Assembly (NCBI RefSeq): GCF_005405085.1
Contig: NZ_BJDJ01000016.1
Span: 1-59,866, forward strand
Source of the DNA: Lactiplantibacillus daowaiensis
Lineage (GTDB): Bacteria; Bacillota; Bacilli; Lactobacillales; Lactobacillaceae
Direction: 5' to 3'
DNA length: 59,866 nt
The translations under genes were made by a program, and so were the position numbers. Positions 1-9,034 of this stretch are shown here, in pieces (the stretch's first letter is position 1; each line of letters begins with the position of its first letter). The notes under the pieces were generated by a model. It saw only the letters and a program-made list of their open reading frames with translations, made no database searches and was not told the origin of the DNA.

Positions 1-87
1 GAAGCCAGTGAAGCCAGTGAAGCCAGTGAAGCCAGTGAAGCCAGTGAAGCCAGTGAAGCCAGTGAAGCCAGTGAAGCCAGTGAAGCG
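1..87 (+). repeat. In-frame 9-bp tandem repeat in the ftsK linker
   Basis: Nine perfect head-to-tail copies of GAAGCCAGT (bases 1-81) followed by a partial tenth unit (GAAGCG). The unit is a multiple of three and in frame with ftsK, so it encodes (Glu-Ala-Ser)n. The left limit is unknown because the window starts inside the array. Copies are identical at every base, including third codon positions, which indicates recent slippage expansion. Confidence 0.95.
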
Positions 88-1851
88 GCCAAACCAGCGC
101 ATGGGTTAGGGCTATCACTTGATGCGATTATGACTGAAGAAGACAATGCCCAAGCTGACTTGGCCTTATTTAAAGATGCGCCAGTTGTGGCGGATACTGC
201 TGAATCAGCAGTGCCAGAAAATGATGACGACCTGTATCAACCCGTCGGCGTCCATCGACAACGCGAACCTCGGCCAACGCCACCAACACGGGTTGCGGCG
301 CCAAGTTCAGTTACACCGGTTAGTCAGGTAGCGCCAACACCGAATAGTAGTGCGGGGATTGATGAAGCCCCCGTTTCTGCGGTCCATGCGGGAACTTCCG
401 CAGCGCCGGTTTTGGCTGATAAAGAATTGGCAGCTTATCATTTGCCACCATTAGACTTGTTGAAAGCGCCAGTTATCCCCGATGAATCTGAAATGGATGA
501 TTGGATTGAAAGTAAGGCAAGTGCTTTAGATGAGTCCTTAGATGCCTTTGGTGTCGATGCCAATGTTGTTGATTGGACGGTGGGGCCAACGGTTACCCAG
601 TTCCAAGTCAAATTAGCGCGTGGGGTCAAAGTCAGCAAAATCACCAACTTAAATGATGATTTAAAGTTGGCCTTAGCGGCAAAAGACATTCGAATTGAAG
701 CACCGATTCCCGGCCGGAATACGGTCGGCATTGAAATTCCAAACAAGAAGTCGCGGCCAGTCATGTTGTCCGAAGTTTTGAACTCAACGAAGTTCAAAGA
801 AAGTAAATCGCCACTAACCGTTGCGTTAGGGGTCGATTTATTTGGGCAACCACAAGTGACTGACTTGCGGAAGATGCCGCATGGCTTAATTGCTGGGGCC
901 ACCGGCTCTGGTAAATCAGTCTTCATCAACAGTATTTTAGTATCGATTTTGTATAAATCTAATCCGCAAGAAGTCAAATTGTTACTGATTGACCCGAAAG
1001 CCGTGGAATTAGCGCCATACGATAAGGTGCCACATTTGTTGGCACCAGTCATTTCAGAACCTAAGGCTGCTTCGGCTGCCTTGAAGTGGGTCGTTGATGA
1101 AATGGATAATCGGTATGATAAACTCGCCGCTGGTGGGGCCCGCAATATTGAACAGTTCAACGCCATGGCGGTTGAACATCATGAAGAGAGTTTAAAAATG
1201 CCATACATCGTGATTGTCATCGATGAATTGGCTGACTTGATGATGGTCGCGTCTAGTGAAGTGCAAGACTATATTGCGCGCATTACCCAAAAGGCGCGTG
1301 CCGCTGGGATCCATTTGTTGGTTGCAACACAACGCCCAAGTGTCGATGTGGTAACGGGCTTGATCAAGAACAACATTCCAACTCGAATTGCATTTATGGT
1401 TGCCAGTCAAATTGATTCACGGACGATCTTAGATGCGAGTGGAGCGGAACGGTTACTTGGTCGCGGGGATATGTTATATCTCGGTAACGGCCAAAGCACA
1501 CCAATTCGACTACAAGGGACGTATGTTGATAGTGAAATTGATGGGATTGCGCAGTTTGTGCGTGAACAGGCGGCGCCGCACTATGAATTTCAACCCGACA
1601 ACTTGATGAAGCACGAAGAAGCGGCTAAAAATCAAGATGAATTGATGCCAGAAGTGTTGGCTTACCTTGCTGATGAAGATACGGTCTCAACGTCGAAGTT
1701 GCAACGGACCTTCTCAGTGGGGTACAATCGAGCCGCTAATATTATTGACGATCTTGAAAATCGCAATTATGTTTCACCGGCCAAAGGTTCTAAGCCACGC
1801 GATGTTTATTTCACCGCGGAAGATTTAACAAATTTACAAGCTAACTCATAA
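1..1851 (+). CDS. ftsK: DNA translocase FtsK, C-terminal part (5' truncated by window edge)
   Basis: The frame is open from base 1, so this is the 3' part of a larger gene (617 residues visible). It encodes the septal DNA translocase that pumps chromosome ends through the division septum. The visible part begins with a Glu-Ala-Ser repeat, continues through an acidic and proline-rich linker to about base 430, then the translocase alpha/beta motor: Walker A GATGSGKS near bases 893-916, Walker B LLLIDPK near 976-1000, and the typical ATQRPSVDVVTGLIKNN segment near 1323-1370. The C-terminal winged helix (gamma domain, DNA-sequence reading) occupies about the last 65 residues. The N-terminal membrane domain lies outside the window. 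An ATG at 130 sits inside the linker and has no clear ribosome binding site, so it is not taken as the start. Downstream lies murC, 61 bases away. Confidence 0.95.
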   Translation, partial: EASEASEASEASEASEASEASEASEASEAAKPAHGLGLSLDAIMTEEDNAQADLALFKDAPVVADTAESAVPENDDDLYQPVGVHRQREPRPTPPTRVAAPSSVTPVSQVAPTPNSSAGIDEAPVSAVHAGTSAAPVLADKELAAYHLPPLDLLKAPVIPDESEMDDWIESKASALDESLDAFGVDANVVDWTVGPTVTQFQVKLARGVKVSKITNLNDDLKLALAAKDIRIEAPIPGRNTVGIEIPNKKSRPVMLSEVLNSTKFKESKSPLTVALGVDLFGQPQVTDLRKMPHGLIAGATGSGKSVFINSILVSILYKSNPQEVKLLLIDPKAVELAPYDKVPHLLAPVISEPKAASAALKWVVDEMDNRYDKLAAGGARNIEQFNAMAVEHHEESLKMPYIVIVIDELADLMMVASSEVQDYIARITQKARAAGIHLLVATQRPSVDVVTGLIKNNIPTRIAFMVASQIDSRTILDASGAERLLGRGDMLYLGNGQSTPIRLQGTYVDSEIDGIAQFVREQAAPHYEFQPDNLMKHEEAAKNQDELMPEVLAYLADEDTVSTSKLQRTFSVGYNRAANIIDDLENRNYVSPAKGSKPRDVYFTAEDLTNLQANS

Positions 1852-1912
1852 TTAAAAATCAAGGATTCATTAGGTCACTGATGAATTGCCAATATGGGAG
1901 ATTATAAAGACA

Positions 1913-3223
1913 ATGGATAAAGCAACGGTTTATTATTTTGTAGGTATTAAAGGCTCAGGGATGAGTTCCCTAGCTTTGATTTTGCATGATAAAGGGTTCA
2001 AAGTAGAAGGCTCCGATATCGAACAATATACCTTTACGCAAAAGGGCCTCGCAGCAGCTGGGATTAAGATGTTACCTTTCTCAGAAGACAATATTCATGA
2101 AGGCTTGACCGTGATTGCTGGGAATTCTTTCACTGATGATCATCCCGAAATTAAAAAAGCACGCGCCATGGGCTTACCAGTTTATCGGTACCATGAATTC
2201 TTAGGTAAATTGATGTCTGGTTACACGAGTATTGGGGTTGCCGGGACACATGGTAAGACGTCAACGACTGGGTTGTTATCACACGTTTTAAGTAATATTG
2301 CACCAACGAGTTACTTGATTGGTGATGGGACTGGTAAAGGGACGCCGGATGCCCGGTTCTTCGTCTTTGAAGCGGATGAATATCGGCGTCATTTTGTGGC
2401 TTACCATCCAGACTATGCCATTATGACTAATGTTGACTTTGACCATCCGGATTACTATAAAGACTTAGCTGATGTGCAATCAGCTTTCGAACAATTTGGG
2501 AGTCAAGTTAAAAAGGGGATTTTTGCTTGGGGCGACGATGAAAGCCTCCGCAAGCTAGATGTTCAAACCCCGGTTTACTACTATGGGACCAAAGATCGTG
2601 ATGATTTCCAAGCCGTTAACATCAAACGGACGACAAAAGGGTCATCTTTTGAAGTGAAATACCACGATGAATCATTAGGCGAATTTGAAATTCCATTGTT
2701 TGGTGAACATAACGTCTTGAACAGTACGGCTGTCATTGCGGTCGCGTACTTTGAAAAAGTTGACTTGGCTGAAATCCGGAAAGAATTATTGGACTTTAGT
2801 GGGGTCAAACGCCGCTTCTCTGAACACCAAGTGGGCGATATGATGTTGATCGATGACTATGCGCATCATCCATCAGAAATCAAAGCGACTTTAGATGCTG
2901 CACGCCAAAAGTATCCAGATAAAGAAATCTTGGCGGTCTTCCAACCACATACGTATTCACGGACGAAGGCCTTGATGGATGGGTTTGCCAGCAGCTTAAG
3001 CATGGCCGACCATGTCTTTTTGACTAATATCTTCAGTTCTGCGCGTGAAAAGAGTGGCGATGTGTCGTCGAAAGATTTAGCAGCTAAGTTACCAAATGGC
3101 GGCGAAATCATTACGATGGATGATATGTCAGCTTTAACGGCTTATCATGATGCTGTCGTTGTCTTCATGGGCGCTGGCGATATTCAAAAATATGAAAAGC
3201 TTTACGAAGACCAAATGAAATAG
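1913..3223 (+). CDS. murC: UDP-N-acetylmuramate--L-alanine ligase MurC
   Basis: Cytoplasmic Mur ligase that adds L-alanine to UDP-MurNAc, the first amino acid of the peptidoglycan stem peptide, with ATP. The protein is 436 aa, the usual length. An N-terminal Rossmann-like UDP-binding part carries GIKGSGMS. The central ATP-binding loop is [13 protein letters not shown] (bases 2235-2273), followed by [10 protein letters not shown]. The C-terminal domain contains [10 protein letters not shown] (about 2850-2880). The reading frame extends upstream to a TTG at 1886, but ATG 1913 follows a GGGAG ribosome binding site at 1896-1900 and gives the family-like N-terminus MDKATVYYF. It is followed by a strong terminator, so it ends the ftsK-side transcription unit. 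Confidence 0.95.
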   Translation: MDKATVYYFVGIKGSGMSSLALILHDKGFKVEGSDIEQYTFTQKGLAAAGIKMLPFSEDNIHEGLTVIAGNSFTDDHPEIKKARAMGLPVYRYHEFLGKLMSGYTSIGVAGTHGKTSTTGLLSHVLSNIAPTSYLIGDGTGKGTPDARFFVFEADEYRRHFVAYHPDYAIMTNVDFDHPDYYKDLADVQSAFEQFGSQVKKGIFAWGDDESLRKLDVQTPVYYYGTKDRDDFQAVNIKRTTKGSSFEVKYHDESLGEFEIPLFGEHNVLNSTAVIAVAYFEKVDLAEIRKELLDFSGVKRRFSEHQVGDMMLIDDYAHHPSEIKATLDAARQKYPDKEILAVFQPHTYSRTKALMDGFASSLSMADHVFLTNIFSSAREKSGDVSSKDLAAKLPNGGEIITMDDMSALTAYHDAVVVFMGAGDIQKYEKLYEDQMK

Positions 3224-3233
3224 GTTCATCACA

Positions 3234-3260
3234 AGAGTCCGCTGAGCGGGCTCTTTTTTT
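3234..3260 (+). terminator. Intrinsic terminator after murC
   Basis: Nine-pair stem AGAGTCCGC/GCGGGCTCT with a TGA loop, followed by a run of seven T. Confidence 0.9.
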
Positions 3261-3318
3261 AGCTTTTACTTAATGTTATTTCTAAGAAATTCTTATGCTA
3301 ATCTCAGGCACAAACTGT

Positions 3319-3347
3319 TTTACCTTCCCTGACTAATCTGCTACACT
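3319..3347 (+). promoter_or_regulatory. Promoter for the Bax-inhibitor leader
   Basis: TTTACC and TACACT separated by 17 bases. The start point would fall near 3354, giving an unusually long leader of about 170 bases before the coding start at 3523. Confidence 0.5.
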
Positions 3348-3370
3348 ATATACCAAGAAAGTTGAGGTGA

Positions 3371-3465
3371 CTGATTGAGATGGGAATATGTCGATGGTCA
3401 AGCCATGTAATTGACAAATTAGCCGGTGAACGTCACTAGCAAGCTGTTAGTGACGACTCAATTAG
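3371..3465 (+). promoter_or_regulatory. Structured leader with an upstream ORF (unclassified)
   Basis: Bases 3371-3379 (CTGATTGAG) can pair with 3457-3465 (CTCAATTAG) over nine pairs. Inside sits an eight-pair hairpin, CGTCACTA (3431-3438) with TAGTGACG (3448-3455). The outer helix lies just upstream of the start of the small ORF at 3380, and the inner hairpin contains its stop codon. The layout resembles a translation-coupled attenuator. I could not match it to a known riboswitch class. Confidence 0.45.
3380..3439 (+). CDS. Candidate 19-residue leader peptide
   Basis: ATG at 3380 follows an AGGTGA ribosome binding site (3365-3370, nine-base spacing). The ORF encodes MGICRWSSHVIDKLAGERH and ends at a TAG at 3437-3439 inside the hairpin described for this leader. 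It precedes the Bax-inhibitor gene by 83 bases. Its role is unknown; position and overlap with stems suggest a regulatory leader peptide rather than a functional protein. Translation is not proven. Confidence 0.4.
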   Translation: MGICRWSSHVIDKLAGERH

Positions 3466-3522
3466 CGCTTTAAACTCGGATTTTGCAGGAATATACTCAA
3501 TTTTAGGTGAAAGAGGGATTCT

Positions 3523-4245
3523 ATGAATAACTTTCAACAAGAACCACAACAGGGGCCGCGGACAATTAATACCCAAGTCGGGTTGCGGAGCTTCTTAACA
3601 AAAATGTATGGTTACATGTCACTGGCTGTTATCGTGTCAGCGGTCGTGGCTTATTTATCAATGACGATTTGGAAACCCGTGATTTATGGGGCGTTTGCAT
3701 CACATCCACTCGTGTTCTTAATGATCTTTGTCATTAGTATGTTTGCGATGATCGGCGGGATTCAAGTTAACGCTAACCGTAACCCAGCCATGAGTTTTAC
3801 GTTGTTAATGCTCTTTGCGGTCGTCTTTGGGGCTGAAATGTCGATTACGTTAGCCCTTTACACGGGTGCCACGATCGTTGGTGCCTTTGTGGCTGCGGCT
3901 GGGGTCTTCGGGACGATGGCGGTGATTGGGACGACCACGAAACGTGATATGTCACGTTTAGGTACGCATTTATTTGCGGCTTTGATCGGGTTATTAGTGG
4001 CGTCACTTGTGAACATGTTCTTACAAAGCGCTGCAATTGCCTACGTCTTCTCATACATCGGTGTGTTGATCTTCGCCGGTTTATCCATGTGGGATGCTAA
4101 TCGGATGCGGGATATGTACCTGCAATACGGCGACCAAGTTTCTTCAACTGGGTTGGCCGTAACGGGTGCGTTACAATTATACTTGGACTTTGTCAATATC
4201 TTCTTATACTTCGTCCAAATTTTCGGTGGTTCAAGCCGCGATTAA
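3523..4245 (+). CDS. Bax inhibitor-1/YccA (TMBIM) family membrane protein
   Basis: A 240-aa polytopic membrane protein of the Bax inhibitor-1/YetJ type, a family whose studied bacterial member is a pH-sensitive calcium leak channel. About seven hydrophobic segments are visible (about residues 25-50, 55-75, 82-102, 108-130, 140-160, 165-185 and 205-235). The family-like LTGA-type segment appears as VTGALQLYLDFVNIF near the C-terminus. ATG 3523 follows an AGAGGG ribosome binding site. The gene is monocistronic: its own promoter and long leader lie upstream and a terminator downstream. Ion specificity cannot be inferred from sequence. Confidence 0.85.
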   Translation: MNNFQQEPQQGPRTINTQVGLRSFLTKMYGYMSLAVIVSAVVAYLSMTIWKPVIYGAFASHPLVFLMIFVISMFAMIGGIQVNANRNPAMSFTLLMLFAVVFGAEMSITLALYTGATIVGAFVAAAGVFGTMAVIGTTTKRDMSRLGTHLFAALIGLLVASLVNMFLQSAAIAYVFSYIGVLIFAGLSMWDANRMRDMYLQYGDQVSSTGLAVTGALQLYLDFVNIFLYFVQIFGGSSRD

Positions 4246-4260
4246 TTAAATAAAACCTTA

Positions 4261-4296
4261 AAAACGAGTGCTGACACGTTCAGTTACTCGTTTTTT
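4261..4296 (+). terminator. Intrinsic terminator after the Bax-inhibitor gene
   Basis: AAAACGAGT pairs with ACTCGTTTT, with a second short GCTGA/TCAGT helix inside, followed by a T run. Confidence 0.85.
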
Positions 4297-4375
4297 CGTA
4301 GCCTAAAGTCCCGTTTGACGCCTTTCTTTGGTACAATTAAAGGTATCATAGTCCGACATTAAGGAGCGTAAAATA

Positions 4376-7024
4376 ATGGCAAAAAAATTATTATTGATTG
4401 ATGGCAATAGCGTCGCGTTTCGGGCGTTTTTCGCGTTGCACAACCAACTCGACCGGTTTGTGAACGCGGATGGGTTGCACACGAACGCCATTTATGGCTT
4501 CAATACCATGCTTGATCACATGATCAAAGCAGTTAACCCAACTGATATGTTGGTTGCGTTTGACGCTGGTAAAACGACTTTTCGGACGGCAATGTTTGAT
4601 AATTACAAGGGCGGTCGTGCCAAAACGCCGGGCGAATTCTCTGAACAAATGCCGTATATTAAACAATTACTCGATGCATATGGCATCCAACATTACGAAC
4701 TAAAAGATTACGAAGCTGATGATATTATCGGGACGCTAGCCGGCCAAGCTGATGCGGCGGGCTACACGACCACGATTGTGACTGGGGATCGTGATTTAAC
4801 GCAATTAACGACCGACCATACAACGGTGGCCGTGACTGTCAAAGGGGTCTCAGAAGTTGAACGGTACACCCCAGAACATGTGCAAGAAAAATTAGGCATT
4901 ACCCCAACGCAAATTATTGATATGAAGGGGTTAACTGGTGATACGTCTGATAATTATCCTGGGGTCACTAAAGTCGGTGAAAAAACCGCGTTGAAGCTGT
5001 TGAAAGCATATGGCTCAATTGAAGGCGTCTATGAAAATATCGACGATATGAAAAAAAGCAAGATGAAAGAACATCTGATTGAAGATCATGACTTGGCAAC
5101 GCGGGCCAAAGTTTTAGCGACGATTAAACGGGACGCCCCGATTAAAGTTGGGATTGAAGAGTTAACTTACGCAGGTCCAGATATCGAAAAGTTGGCTGAG
5201 TTTTATCAGACGATGGATTTCCAATCATTCTTGAAGAAGCTTAATGTTGGTCCAGCTGAACCAGAAACGCCAATCGACTATACCGTTTTGACCAAAGATA
5301 ATTTGGGCGAACTAAGTCAATTCACGACTGAAGTTGAATTTTACTTAGAAATGCCAACTGCGAATTATCACGTCTCAGCGTTTGCTGGTTTTGCGATTGG
5401 TCATGCGGATCACTGGTATATCAGTCGTAATATTGACTTGTTGCAAGCGCCAGCATTGAAAGACTTATTAGCTAGCACAACGATTCAAAAGAACGTTTTT
5501 GATATGAAACGCACGATTGTAGGTTTGAATCGCTTAGACTTAAGCTTGCATGCGGTTGATTTTGACTTATTGTTAGTCTCATATTTGTTAGATACTAATG
5601 ACAATAGTAATGACCTCGGTAACTTGGCAGAACAACACGGTTACACGGACTTACCAACGGATGAAGCAATCTATGGTAAGGGCGTTAAACGGGCGATTCC
5701 AGATGATGACAATGTCTTCTTTAGCCATCTTGCCCGTAAGGTAGCGGCGATTGCGGCCTTGAAACCAATGTTGTTAAAGCAACTCGATGAAAATGAACAA
5801 ACGCCGTTATATCATGATATTGAAAAGCCAATGGCCTTGGTGCTCGCCCAAATGGAAATGGCCGGGATCACGGTTGATGCCAGTCACTTACAAGCGATGG
5901 GTAGCCAGTTTAAAGAACGATTGAGTGAAATTGAACAGACGATTTATCAAGAAGCGGGTCATGAATTTAATATCAATTCACCAAAGCAACTTGGGCAAAT
6001 CTTATTCGAAGAAATGAAGCTCCCCGTAATTAAAAAGACCAAGACTGGTTATTCGACGGCAGTCGATGTCTTAGAAAAATTAGCGCCAGAAGCCCCAATC
6101 GTGGCGAATATCTTACAATATCGGCAAATTTCTAAGATTCAGTCAACGTATGTTGAAGGTTTATTAGATGCCATTCATTCAACGGACCAAAAAGTCCACA
6201 CGCGTTACTTACAAACGTTGACGCAAACTGGTCGCTTGTCTTCAGTTGATCCCAACTTGCAAAACATTCCGGTGCGTTTGGAAGAAGGACGTCGCATTCG
6301 GCAAGCCTTTGTCCCAAGTCATCCAGATTGGCAAATCTTCTCATCTGATTATTCGCAAATCGAATTACGAGTCTTAGCCCACATTACGCATGATGAAAAC
6401 ATGCAGGCTGCCTTTAATGAAGGTGACGACATCCATGCGGCCACAGCGATGCGGATTTTTAATTTGAAATCGCCAGCCGACGTGACCCCTAACATTCGCC
6501 GGCAAGCCAAAGCGGTCAACTTTGGGATCGTTTATGGGATTAGTGATTATGGCTTGTCGCAAAACATCGGGATTACCCGGAAGCAAGCCAAGCAATTTAT
6601 TGATGCTTATTTCCAAGAATACCCAGGTGTTAAACAATACATGGATGATGTGGTGAAGCTGGCGCATGACCAAGGTTATGTTGAGACCATCTCACATCGG
6701 CGGCGGTACTTGCCAGATATCAACGCCCGTAGTTTTAATCAACGCTCGTTTGCTGAACGGACGGCGATGAACACCCCAATTCAAGGGAGCGCCGCTGATA
6801 TTATCAAGATTGCGATGATCAAAATGCAACAAGCACTAAAAGATGCGGGCTTGCAAGCCACGATGTTATTACAAGTCCATGATGAATTGATCTTTGAAGC
6901 GCCTGCTAGTGAAATTCCAACGTTGGAAAAATTAGTGCCAAGTGTGATGGATTCGGCCGTAAAATTAGACGTGCCGTTAAAAGTCGAAAGCCACTATGGC
7001 GATACTTGGTATGATGCGAAATAG
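4376..7024 (+). CDS. polA: DNA polymerase I
   Basis: An 882-aa polymerase for Okazaki fragment processing and gap repair. Residues 1-290 form the 5'-3' exonuclease (DGNSVAFRAFFAL; KDYEADDIIGTLA; TGDRDLTQL; GLTGDTSDNYPGV). Residues about 300-470 are the 3'-5' exonuclease fold, but the metal-binding DxE is absent (the region reads VEFYLEMPTANY) and the YxxxD motif is not found, so proofreading is probably lost as in Bacillus-type PolA. The C-terminal polymerase has motif A DYSQIELRVLAHI, motif B RRQAKAVNFGIVYGIS and motif C QVHDELIFEAP. ATG 4376 follows AAGGAG. Thirteen bases separate it from mutM, so polA-mutM-coaE look co-transcribed. Confidence 0.97.
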   Translation: MAKKLLLIDGNSVAFRAFFALHNQLDRFVNADGLHTNAIYGFNTMLDHMIKAVNPTDMLVAFDAGKTTFRTAMFDNYKGGRAKTPGEFSEQMPYIKQLLDAYGIQHYELKDYEADDIIGTLAGQADAAGYTTTIVTGDRDLTQLTTDHTTVAVTVKGVSEVERYTPEHVQEKLGITPTQIIDMKGLTGDTSDNYPGVTKVGEKTALKLLKAYGSIEGVYENIDDMKKSKMKEHLIEDHDLATRAKVLATIKRDAPIKVGIEELTYAGPDIEKLAEFYQTMDFQSFLKKLNVGPAEPETPIDYTVLTKDNLGELSQFTTEVEFYLEMPTANYHVSAFAGFAIGHADHWYISRNIDLLQAPALKDLLASTTIQKNVFDMKRTIVGLNRLDLSLHAVDFDLLLVSYLLDTNDNSNDLGNLAEQHGYTDLPTDEAIYGKGVKRAIPDDDNVFFSHLARKVAAIAALKPMLLKQLDENEQTPLYHDIEKPMALVLAQMEMAGITVDASHLQAMGSQFKERLSEIEQTIYQEAGHEFNINSPKQLGQILFEEMKLPVIKKTKTGYSTAVDVLEKLAPEAPIVANILQYRQISKIQSTYVEGLLDAIHSTDQKVHTRYLQTLTQTGRLSSVDPNLQNIPVRLEEGRRIRQAFVPSHPDWQIFSSDYSQIELRVLAHITHDENMQAAFNEGDDIHAATAMRIFNLKSPADVTPNIRRQAKAVNFGIVYGISDYGLSQNIGITRKQAKQFIDAYFQEYPGVKQYMDDVVKLAHDQGYVETISHRRRYLPDINARSFNQRSFAERTAMNTPIQGSAADIIKIAMIKMQQALKDAGLQATMLLQVHDELIFEAPASEIPTLEKLVPSVMDSAVKLDVPLKVESHYGDTWYDAK

Positions 7025-7037
7025 GAAGTGACAAGCG

Positions 7038-7862
7038 ATGCCAGAATTACCAGAAGTTGAAACCGTTCGTCGCGGCTTGAACCGCTTAGTAAAAGGGGCG
7101 ACGATTGCCAGTATCGATGTTTACTGGCCTAAAATTATTAACAATGATCTTAACAGCTTTGAACAGCGTTTGGCTGGTCAAACGATTGAAACTGTCGACC
7201 GGCGAGGCAAGTATTTATTATTCCGCTTCAGCAATGGGTTGACGATGGTTTCTCATTTGCGCATGGAAGGGAAGTATAATGTGGTACCGGCTGGTGAAAG
7301 CCGAACCAAACATACCCACGTTGTCTTTCATCTAACGGATGACCGTGATTTGTGGTATAACGATACCCGCAAATTTGGTCGCATGACGTTAGTGCCAACT
7401 GGTGAAGAAAATACCGTTGGTGGCTTGAAGACGATGGGTCCTGAACCGGTTGCGAGCCAACTGACCGTGGCCTATATGCAGACGATCTTTAGCAAGTCTA
7501 AAAAGATGATCAAGCCGTTATTGCTAGATCAAAGTAAGATTGCGGGCTTAGGCAACATTTATGTCGACGAAACGCTGTGGATGAGCAAGATTCATCCGAT
7601 GCGACCAGCGCGTTCATTAACAGCTGATGAAATCGACGTTTTGCGACAAAATATCATTGATGAGATGGCGATGGCGATCAAAGGTCACGGGACGACGGTC
7701 CATTCGTTTTCAACGGCGTTTGGTGAAGCCGGTCAGTTCCAAAATCAGTTGCATGTCTACGGTCGGGAAGGTGAACCGTGCGAACGTTGTGGGACGTTGA
7801 TTGAAAAAATCAAAGTTGCCCAGCGTGGCACGCACTTTTGCCCGCACGAGCAACAGTTGTAG
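7038..7862 (+). CDS. mutM: Formamidopyrimidine-DNA glycosylase (Fpg/MutM)
   Basis: Bifunctional glycosylase/AP lyase that removes 8-oxoguanine and formamidopyrimidines. The N-terminus is PELPEVETVRRGL (catalytic Pro2 and Glu3), with the conserved lysine in RRGKYLLF and the H2TH region in LLLDQSKIAGLGNIYVDE. The 274-aa length is normal. The C-terminal zinc finger has CERC and then CPHEQQL: the fourth ligand, normally Cys in CPxC, is Glu271, with His270 next to it. The finger may use the His, or bind zinc weakly. The gene lies between polA and coaE, the usual Firmicutes repair/CoA neighbourhood. Confidence 0.95.
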   Translation: MPELPEVETVRRGLNRLVKGATIASIDVYWPKIINNDLNSFEQRLAGQTIETVDRRGKYLLFRFSNGLTMVSHLRMEGKYNVVPAGESRTKHTHVVFHLTDDRDLWYNDTRKFGRMTLVPTGEENTVGGLKTMGPEPVASQLTVAYMQTIFSKSKKMIKPLLLDQSKIAGLGNIYVDETLWMSKIHPMRPARSLTADEIDVLRQNIIDEMAMAIKGHGTTVHSFSTAFGEAGQFQNQLHVYGREGEPCERCGTLIEKIKVAQRGTHFCPHEQQL

Positions 7863-7871
7863 GTGCCGGCA

Positions 7872-8468
7872 ATGACAAAAATTATTGGTTTGACTGGTGG
7901 GATTGCGACGGGTAAGTCGACCGTTTCGGCGATGTTAGCGGAAGCGGGGTTGCCAATTGTCGATGCGGATAAAATCGCTTGGCAAGTTGAAGGCCCTAAG
8001 ACCCCCGTGCTTGCACAGATTGTCGCGCAGTTTGGACCGGAAGCGCAGTTGCCAGATGGTAGCTTGAATCGGAAATGGTTGGGTCGCCAAGTGTTTAACG
8101 ATGATGCCGCTTTGAAGGCCCTAAATGCCATTACGAGTGGTCCCATTCAACACGCAATCTTACAAGCCACGTTAGATGCTGGTAAAACGCAGCCGCCAGC
8201 AGTAATCTTAGATATCCCGTTATTGCTTGAAAATGGTTGGCAACATGTCTGTGATCAAGTGATCGTGGTGTCAGCGCCCTTAGCAGTTGTCTTACCGCGC
8301 TTAATGGCGCGCAACAACTTAACCGCTGCAGCCGCCCAAGCCCGGATCGATAGTCAAATGCCACTAGCTGAGAAGGTTAAGCTAGCTGATATTGTGATTG
8401 ATAACGGGGCTAACATTGATGAAACTAGGCAAGCCGTGTTAAAATGGCTGAAAACTATTAAATCTTAA
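7872..8468 (+). CDS. coaE: Dephospho-CoA kinase
   Basis: Phosphorylates the 3' hydroxyl of dephospho-CoA, the last step of coenzyme A synthesis. A 198-aa P-loop kinase with GLTGGIATGKST at the N-terminus, VDADKIAW after it, and ILDIPLLLENG in the middle, typical of CoaE. The frame opens at a GTG at 7863 directly after the mutM stop, but ATG 7872 has AGGTG six bases upstream and gives the family-like start MTKIIGLTGG. Translation is probably coupled to mutM. Confidence 0.93.
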   Translation: MTKIIGLTGGIATGKSTVSAMLAEAGLPIVDADKIAWQVEGPKTPVLAQIVAQFGPEAQLPDGSLNRKWLGRQVFNDDAALKALNAITSGPIQHAILQATLDAGKTQPPAVILDIPLLLENGWQHVCDQVIVVSAPLAVVLPRLMARNNLTAAAAQARIDSQMPLAEKVKLADIVIDNGANIDETRQAVLKWLKTIKS

Positions 8469-8509
8469 TTGAAAACTTATCATTACTAGAAAAATGAGGT
8501 GAAAAGTCC

Positions 8510-9022
8510 ATGCAATGTCCACACTGTCATCATAATGGCTCTCGGGTCGTCGATAGTCGGCCAACCGACGACGGCCGCGTGATTCGGCGGCGACGTGAAT
8601 GTGAAAACTGCGGTTTTCGGTTTACGACGTTCGAACGCGTTGAAGCCACGCCATTGTTAGTGATCAAAAAGAACGGTGCGCGCGAAGAATTTAATCGCGA
8701 AAAGATTTTGCGCGGGATTATTCGTTCCGCCGAAAAACGCCCAGTTAGTATGGAAACCATGACGGGAATCGTCGATGACGTTGAGAATAAAGTCCGCTCA
8801 CTTGGTGAAAATGAAATCTCAAGTCAAGTCATTGGTGAATACGTCATGGAAAAATTAGCCGATATTGATGAAATCTCATATATTCGGTTTGCCAGTGTTT
8901 ACCGGCAATTTAAAGATATGCATGTCTTCTTGAATGAACTCCAAGACATGATGGAACGCGATAAAATTAAATTGGCTAAGACGGCGAAAACGAATAAGTC
9001 GACGAAAGCTAAAAAAGAATAA
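8510..9022 (+). CDS. nrdR: Transcriptional repressor NrdR
   Basis: Nucleotide-sensing repressor of ribonucleotide reductase genes. The zinc ribbon is CPHC (residues 3-6) and [13 protein letters not shown]. The ATP-cone domain follows (about 49-139: [20 protein letters not shown]). The 170-aa protein is slightly longer than usual because of a lysine-rich tail. An AGGTGA ribosome binding site precedes ATG 8510. It sits directly upstream of the replication initiation pair dnaB-dnaI, a conserved arrangement that links dNTP supply to replication. No NrdR box was noticed inside this window. Confidence 0.96.
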   Translation: MQCPHCHHNGSRVVDSRPTDDGRVIRRRRECENCGFRFTTFERVEATPLLVIKKNGAREEFNREKILRGIIRSAEKRPVSMETMTGIVDDVENKVRSLGENEISSQVIGEYVMEKLADIDEISYIRFASVYRQFKDMHVFLNELQDMMERDKIKLAKTAKTNKSTKAKKE

Positions 9023-9034
9023 TGGTGATGCAAT

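Noticed and set aside
1..87. CRISPR-like repetition at the left edge
   Set aside because: Units are 9 bp, contiguous and without spacers, and they are read in frame as Glu-Ala-Ser.
438..1410. Long reverse-strand reading frames opposite ftsK
   Set aside because: They are antisense shadows of a conserved coding region, have no ribosome binding sites and show no known motif.
3354..3522. Manganese (yybP-ykoY) or c-di-AMP riboswitch before the Bax-inhibitor gene
   Set aside because: The conserved loop sequences of those classes, as I recall them, are not present.
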